Source: Chloroflexi bacterium RBG_16_56_11 (lineage in GTDB: Bacteria; Chloroflexota; Dehalococcoidia; Dehalococcoidales; RBG-16-60-22). From it: a stretch of DNA of 9,946 nucleotides. The notes beneath the pieces were generated by a model, which worked only from the letters and a program-made list of their open reading frames with translations, had not been told where the DNA came from and did no database searches. Location: assembly GCA_001796865.1 (NCBI GenBank), contig MGNQ01000005.1, forward strand, positions 1-9,946. Direction: 5' to 3'. Shown piece after piece: positions 8,131-9,946 of the stretch. Within the stretch, counting starts at the first letter, position 1; the number at the start of each line of letters is the position of its first letter. Both the position numbers and the translations under genes were made by a program.

Positions 8131-8156
8131 AGCCTTAAGAAAGATTGGAGAATAAT

Positions 8157-9416
8157 TTGTACCAGGCAGCACGCGGGACCACGGACATCCTCCCGGCCGA
8201 GCAGCCCTACTGGCGTTACGTGGAAAAGGCCATCGCTGAAGTGACCGGGCTTTACGGTTACCAGCGCATCGATACTCCCGTTTTCGAGGACACCAGCCTC
8301 TTCCGACGCAGCGCCGGTGAATACACGGACATCGTCCAGAAAGAGATGTATACGTTTGATGACCGCGGCGGGAACAGCTTGACACTGAAGCCCGAAGGCA
8401 CGCCGGCGGTCTGCCGGGCCTTTATTCAACACGGGATGCAAAACCTGCCGCAGCCGGTAAAACTCCACTACGTCTCCCCCATCTTCCGCTACGACAGGCC
8501 CCAGGCGGGGCGCTATCGCCAGCACTACCAGTTCGGCGTCGAGGCTATCGGCGAAGCCGACCCCGCCCTCGATGCCGAGGTCATCGACCTGGCCTGGCGG
8601 TTTTACCGGACCCTCGGCCTGACCCGCCTCGCGCTGCAACTTAATAGCATCGGCTGTAAAAAATGCCGGCCGGGATACCTCGCCGTCCTGAAGGATTATT
8701 ACGCCCGGCAGCCCGGCACGCTGTGCGACGACTGCAAAATAAGGCTGGAGAAAAACCCGCTGCGGCTGCTCGACTGCAAACAGGCGACCTGCCAGCCGGT
8801 AGCCGATGCCACCCCGGAGAGTTTTAAATATCTCTGCCCGGAATGCGCGGAACATTTCCAGAAGCTGCAGAAGTACCTCGGCCGGCTGGAGATTCCCTTT
8901 AAACTTAATCACCGCCTGGTGCGCGGCCTGGACTATTACACGCGCACCGTCTTTGAGGTGCAGCCGGAGCTGGAAGGCGGCCAGAGCACTATCGGAGGGG
9001 GAGGGCGCTATGATGACCTCATCGAAGAACTGGGCGGCAAGCCCGCGCCCGCCATCGGCTTCGCCACGGGCATCGAGAGGATAATCCTGAACATCAAAGA
9101 GCAGAATATCTCCATACCCGCCCTGCCCGGCCCGCAGGTACTCATCGCCTGCCTGGGCGAAGAGGCCAGGGAAACGGCCATCAACCTTGCCGCACAGCTG
9201 CGGAAGGCGGGCATCGGGACGGCCATGACGACCGGCGACCGGAGCCTGAAGGCACAGCTGAGGCAGGCCAACTCCCTGGGGGTGCGCTACACGGTGATAA
9301 TCGGCGGGGACGAGGTCAAAACGGCGACGGTGACTCTGAAGGACATGTCCGGTGCGCGGCAGGAGACGGTGTCCGCCGCGGACCTGGCCGGCAGGCTGAA
9401 CCGCCTCCTAAAATAA
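8157..9416 (+). CDS. hisS: Histidyl-tRNA synthetase
   Basis: This class II aminoacyl-tRNA synthetase charges tRNA-His. All family marks are present (numbering from the chosen start): ARGTTDILP (5-13), motif 2 in VSPIFRYDRPQAGRYRQHYQ (106-125), the histidine motifs RGLDYYTRTVFEV (256-268) and GGGGRYDDL (280-288), motif 3 in GFATGIERI (301-309), and a C-terminal anticodon-binding domain (about 325-419). The insertion between motif 2 and the histidine motifs carries C167-x2-C170, C190-x2-C193, C207-x4-C212 and C227-x2-C230, which suggests bound zinc; several bacterial groups share a cysteine-rich version. Length, 419 residues, is normal. The start is TTG at 8157, with GGAG at 8147-8150 six nt upstream. 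An in-frame TTG at 8145 would lack a ribosome binding site and lie too close to the predicted RNA start. It appears monocistronic. Confidence 0.96.
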   Translation: MYQAARGTTDILPAEQPYWRYVEKAIAEVTGLYGYQRIDTPVFEDTSLFRRSAGEYTDIVQKEMYTFDDRGGNSLTLKPEGTPAVCRAFIQHGMQNLPQPVKLHYVSPIFRYDRPQAGRYRQHYQFGVEAIGEADPALDAEVIDLAWRFYRTLGLTRLALQLNSIGCKKCRPGYLAVLKDYYARQPGTLCDDCKIRLEKNPLRLLDCKQATCQPVADATPESFKYLCPECAEHFQKLQKYLGRLEIPFKLNHRLVRGLDYYTRTVFEVQPELEGGQSTIGGGGRYDDLIEELGGKPAPAIGFATGIERIILNIKEQNISIPALPGPQVLIACLGEEARETAINLAAQLRKAGIGTAMTTGDRSLKAQLRQANSLGVRYTVIIGGDEVKTATVTLKDMSGARQETVSAADLAGRLNRLLK

Positions 9417-9490
9417 AAACCAACTCTTCCGTCTTTAACAATTTTTCAACATTTTTCTGCTAACCTCTTTACCGGGCCGGCGTTATAAAA
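9417..9490. other. Gap downstream of hisS
   Basis: This is AT-rich sequence after the hisS stop with several T runs (near 9450-9460) but no GC-rich stem ahead of them, so no clear intrinsic terminator for hisS. A short CCGG-G-CCGG dyad lies at 9473-9481. I see no gene in the stretch up to the start codon at 9776; the rest is covered by the repeat, promoter and leader entries. Confidence 0.4.
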
Positions 9491-9550
9491 GATAGTTAAG
9501 GTGGCGAACGGATAATTGCGGTGAATTTGAGATAATTTATGTAAATTGCC
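9491..9550 (+). repeat. Three tandem 20-bp-phased imperfect repeats
   Basis: Units start at 9491, 9511 and 9531: GATAGTTAAGGTGGCGAACG, then GATAATTGCGGTGAATTTGA, then GATAATTTATGTAAATTGCC. The second and third agree at 13 of 20 positions and the first and second at 10. All begin GATA-x-TT and have GT at positions 11-12. They end 11 bp before the -35 box of the downstream promoter and lie on one face of the helix, as activator sites often do. A binding role is inferred. Confidence 0.4.
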
Positions 9551-9561
9551 GGGTAGAGGGG

Positions 9562-9589
9562 TTGACAAATCGCCAGTTTGTGTTAGACT
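9562..9589 (+). promoter_or_regulatory. Sigma70-type promoter for the surface-protein gene
   Basis: Perfect TTGACA (9562-9567), a 16-bp spacer and TAGACT (9584-9589). The predicted RNA start is near 9596, immediately before the 5' arm of the leader's closing stem at 9597. That leaves an untranslated leader of about 180 nt. Confidence 0.65.
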
Positions 9590-9596
9590 GTTTATG

Positions 9597-9740
9597 AAGT
9601 GTACCTTGGGTTAGGTATGCTTAACGATAGGAGGTGATGCGATAGTCTGAAGGGAGATGGAGCAGGAATGCTCTGACAATCTGCTTGGAAGCTAAAATAT
9701 CCCGGCAGCCAAGTACACTTAGCCAAAGGCCGGGATATCA
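9597..9740 (+). promoter_or_regulatory. Structured 5' leader with a closing stem and a competing hairpin (unclassified)
   Basis: A 12-bp stem with one bulged C joins 9597-9609 (AAGTGTAC-c-TTGG) to 9709-9720 (CCAAGTACACTT). Inside it are GTTA/TAAC (9610-9625), a stem of 9639-9647 with 9675-9684, and a hairpin GAGCA-GGAA-TGCTC (9660-9673) with a GNRA-type loop. A perfect 10-bp hairpin, ATATCCCGGC (9697-9706) with GCCGGGATAT (9729-9738), holds the whole 3' arm of the closing stem in its 22-nt loop. The two folds are thus either exclusive or form a pseudoknot. No U-run follows, so control would act on translation or stability. I could not match it to a riboswitch class I know. Confidence 0.5.
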
Positions 9741-9775
9741 ATAAGATAAGACCCAAAGGAGAAAATAAAAAGTCG

Positions 9776-9946
9776 ATGAAAAAAACAATAGTCAAGATAT
9801 GGGGCATAGGCCTGATCGTCGCCATACTGGCGAGCCTGTTTGTCGCGGCCGCACCAGCCTCGGCAGGCACGCTGACCTATACCACGCTGGGTACCCCGAG
9901 CGGACTCTTCAACCAGCTAGCCCCAGGCACAGATGTCATCAAGCTA
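9776..9946 (+). CDS. Exported, probably cell-surface protein, 3' end cut off by the window
   Basis: The visible 57 residues begin MKKTIVKIWG, followed by a hydrophobic core (IGLIVAILASLFVAA) and an AxA-type cleavage site in APASAG. This is a classic Sec signal peptide, with cleavage predicted after about residue 31. The mature part starts GTLTYTTLGTPSGLFNQLAP and is rich in Thr, Gly and Ser, like S-layer or other secreted proteins. The family cannot be named from so short a piece. AGGAG at 9757-9761 is the likely ribosome binding site, 14 nt from the ATG, which is rather long. The frame is open to the last base. The consensus -35 box, phased upstream repeats and long structured leader suggest an abundantly made and tightly controlled envelope protein, by inference. 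Confidence 0.75.
   Translation, partial: MKKTIVKIWGIGLIVAILASLFVAAAPASAGTLTYTTLGTPSGLFNQLAPGTDVIKL

Noticed and set aside
8131..8156. T-box or riboswitch before hisS
   Set aside because: The predicted leader is only about 20 nt, far too short for a T-box.
8019..8912. Long minus-strand open frame continuing upstream of the cupin start, opposite hisS
   Set aside because: It lies antisense to hisS, has no cupin-like sequence and is a GC-rich shadow frame. The strong ribosome binding site at about 8030-8035 fixes the start at 8018.
9512..9547. CRISPR-like reading of the GATAATT repeats
   Set aside because: The units are only 20 bp, contiguous, degenerate and without spacers.
9657..9695. Possible 12-residue leader peptide MEQECSDNLLGS
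   Set aside because: The AGGGAG directly abuts its ATG with no spacing, and the codons show no attenuator-like run of one amino acid.
9592..9870. Minus-strand open frame of 92 codons over the leader and signal-peptide region
   Set aside because: It opposes a promoter, structured leader and signal-peptide gene, and shows no family features.

Overview
The window is about 10 kb of GC-rich chromosomal DNA, dense with housekeeping genes. It reads like an anaerobic bacterium, most likely Chloroflexota and perhaps class Dehalococcoidia. The lineage call is inference from gene content and sequence style; no 16S or phylogeny was available. The anaerobic flavour comes from a PyrK-type dihydroorotate dehydrogenase subunit, a flavodoxin and two desulforedoxin-like iron proteins. 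Consensus sigma70-type promoters (TTGACA/TATAAT-like, 16-18 bp spacers) can be read directly in front of most transcription units.

Layout. (1) 1-3095, plus strand: the 3' three-quarters of carB, overlapped by 4 nt by pyrK; both serve pyrimidine synthesis. (2) 3197-3654, minus strand: a small overlapping DUF4258-DUF2283 gene pair, AT-richer than its surroundings and toxin-antitoxin-like in layout. Its promoter stands back to back with that of the next gene. (3) 3811-4245, plus: a short flavodoxin. (4) 4246-4506: no convincing gene; a doubtful minus-strand mini-ORF and a terminator-like hairpin overlap each other here. (5) 4507-4859, plus: a strong promoter and two tandem desulforedoxin-like genes of 39 and 47 codons. 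They end at a bidirectional terminator shared with the convergent operon. (6) 8018-4975, minus: a cupin gene, then a long RelA/SpoT-type (p)ppGpp synthetase/hydrolase gene, then rpsT (ribosomal protein S20). Only 12 nt separate rel from rpsT, so stringent-response control and a ribosomal protein are probably co-transcribed. (7) 8101-9416, plus: hisS with its own promoter, divergent from the cupin gene. (8) 9417-9946, plus: a regulatory region followed by the start of an exported, probably cell-surface protein that runs off the window. The region holds three 20-bp-phased repeats, a promoter, and a leader of about 180 nt that can fold into an enclosed multi-stem structure with a competing hairpin.

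The parts most worth following up are the structured leader with its phased repeats, and the desulforedoxin-like pair in which each paralogue has lost a different cysteine of the usual Cys-Cys ligand pair. A Rel enzyme combining an intact hydrolase motif with a RelA-like acidic synthetase motif, and the DUF pair, come next. No CRISPR array, tRNA, rRNA or insertion sequence was seen.
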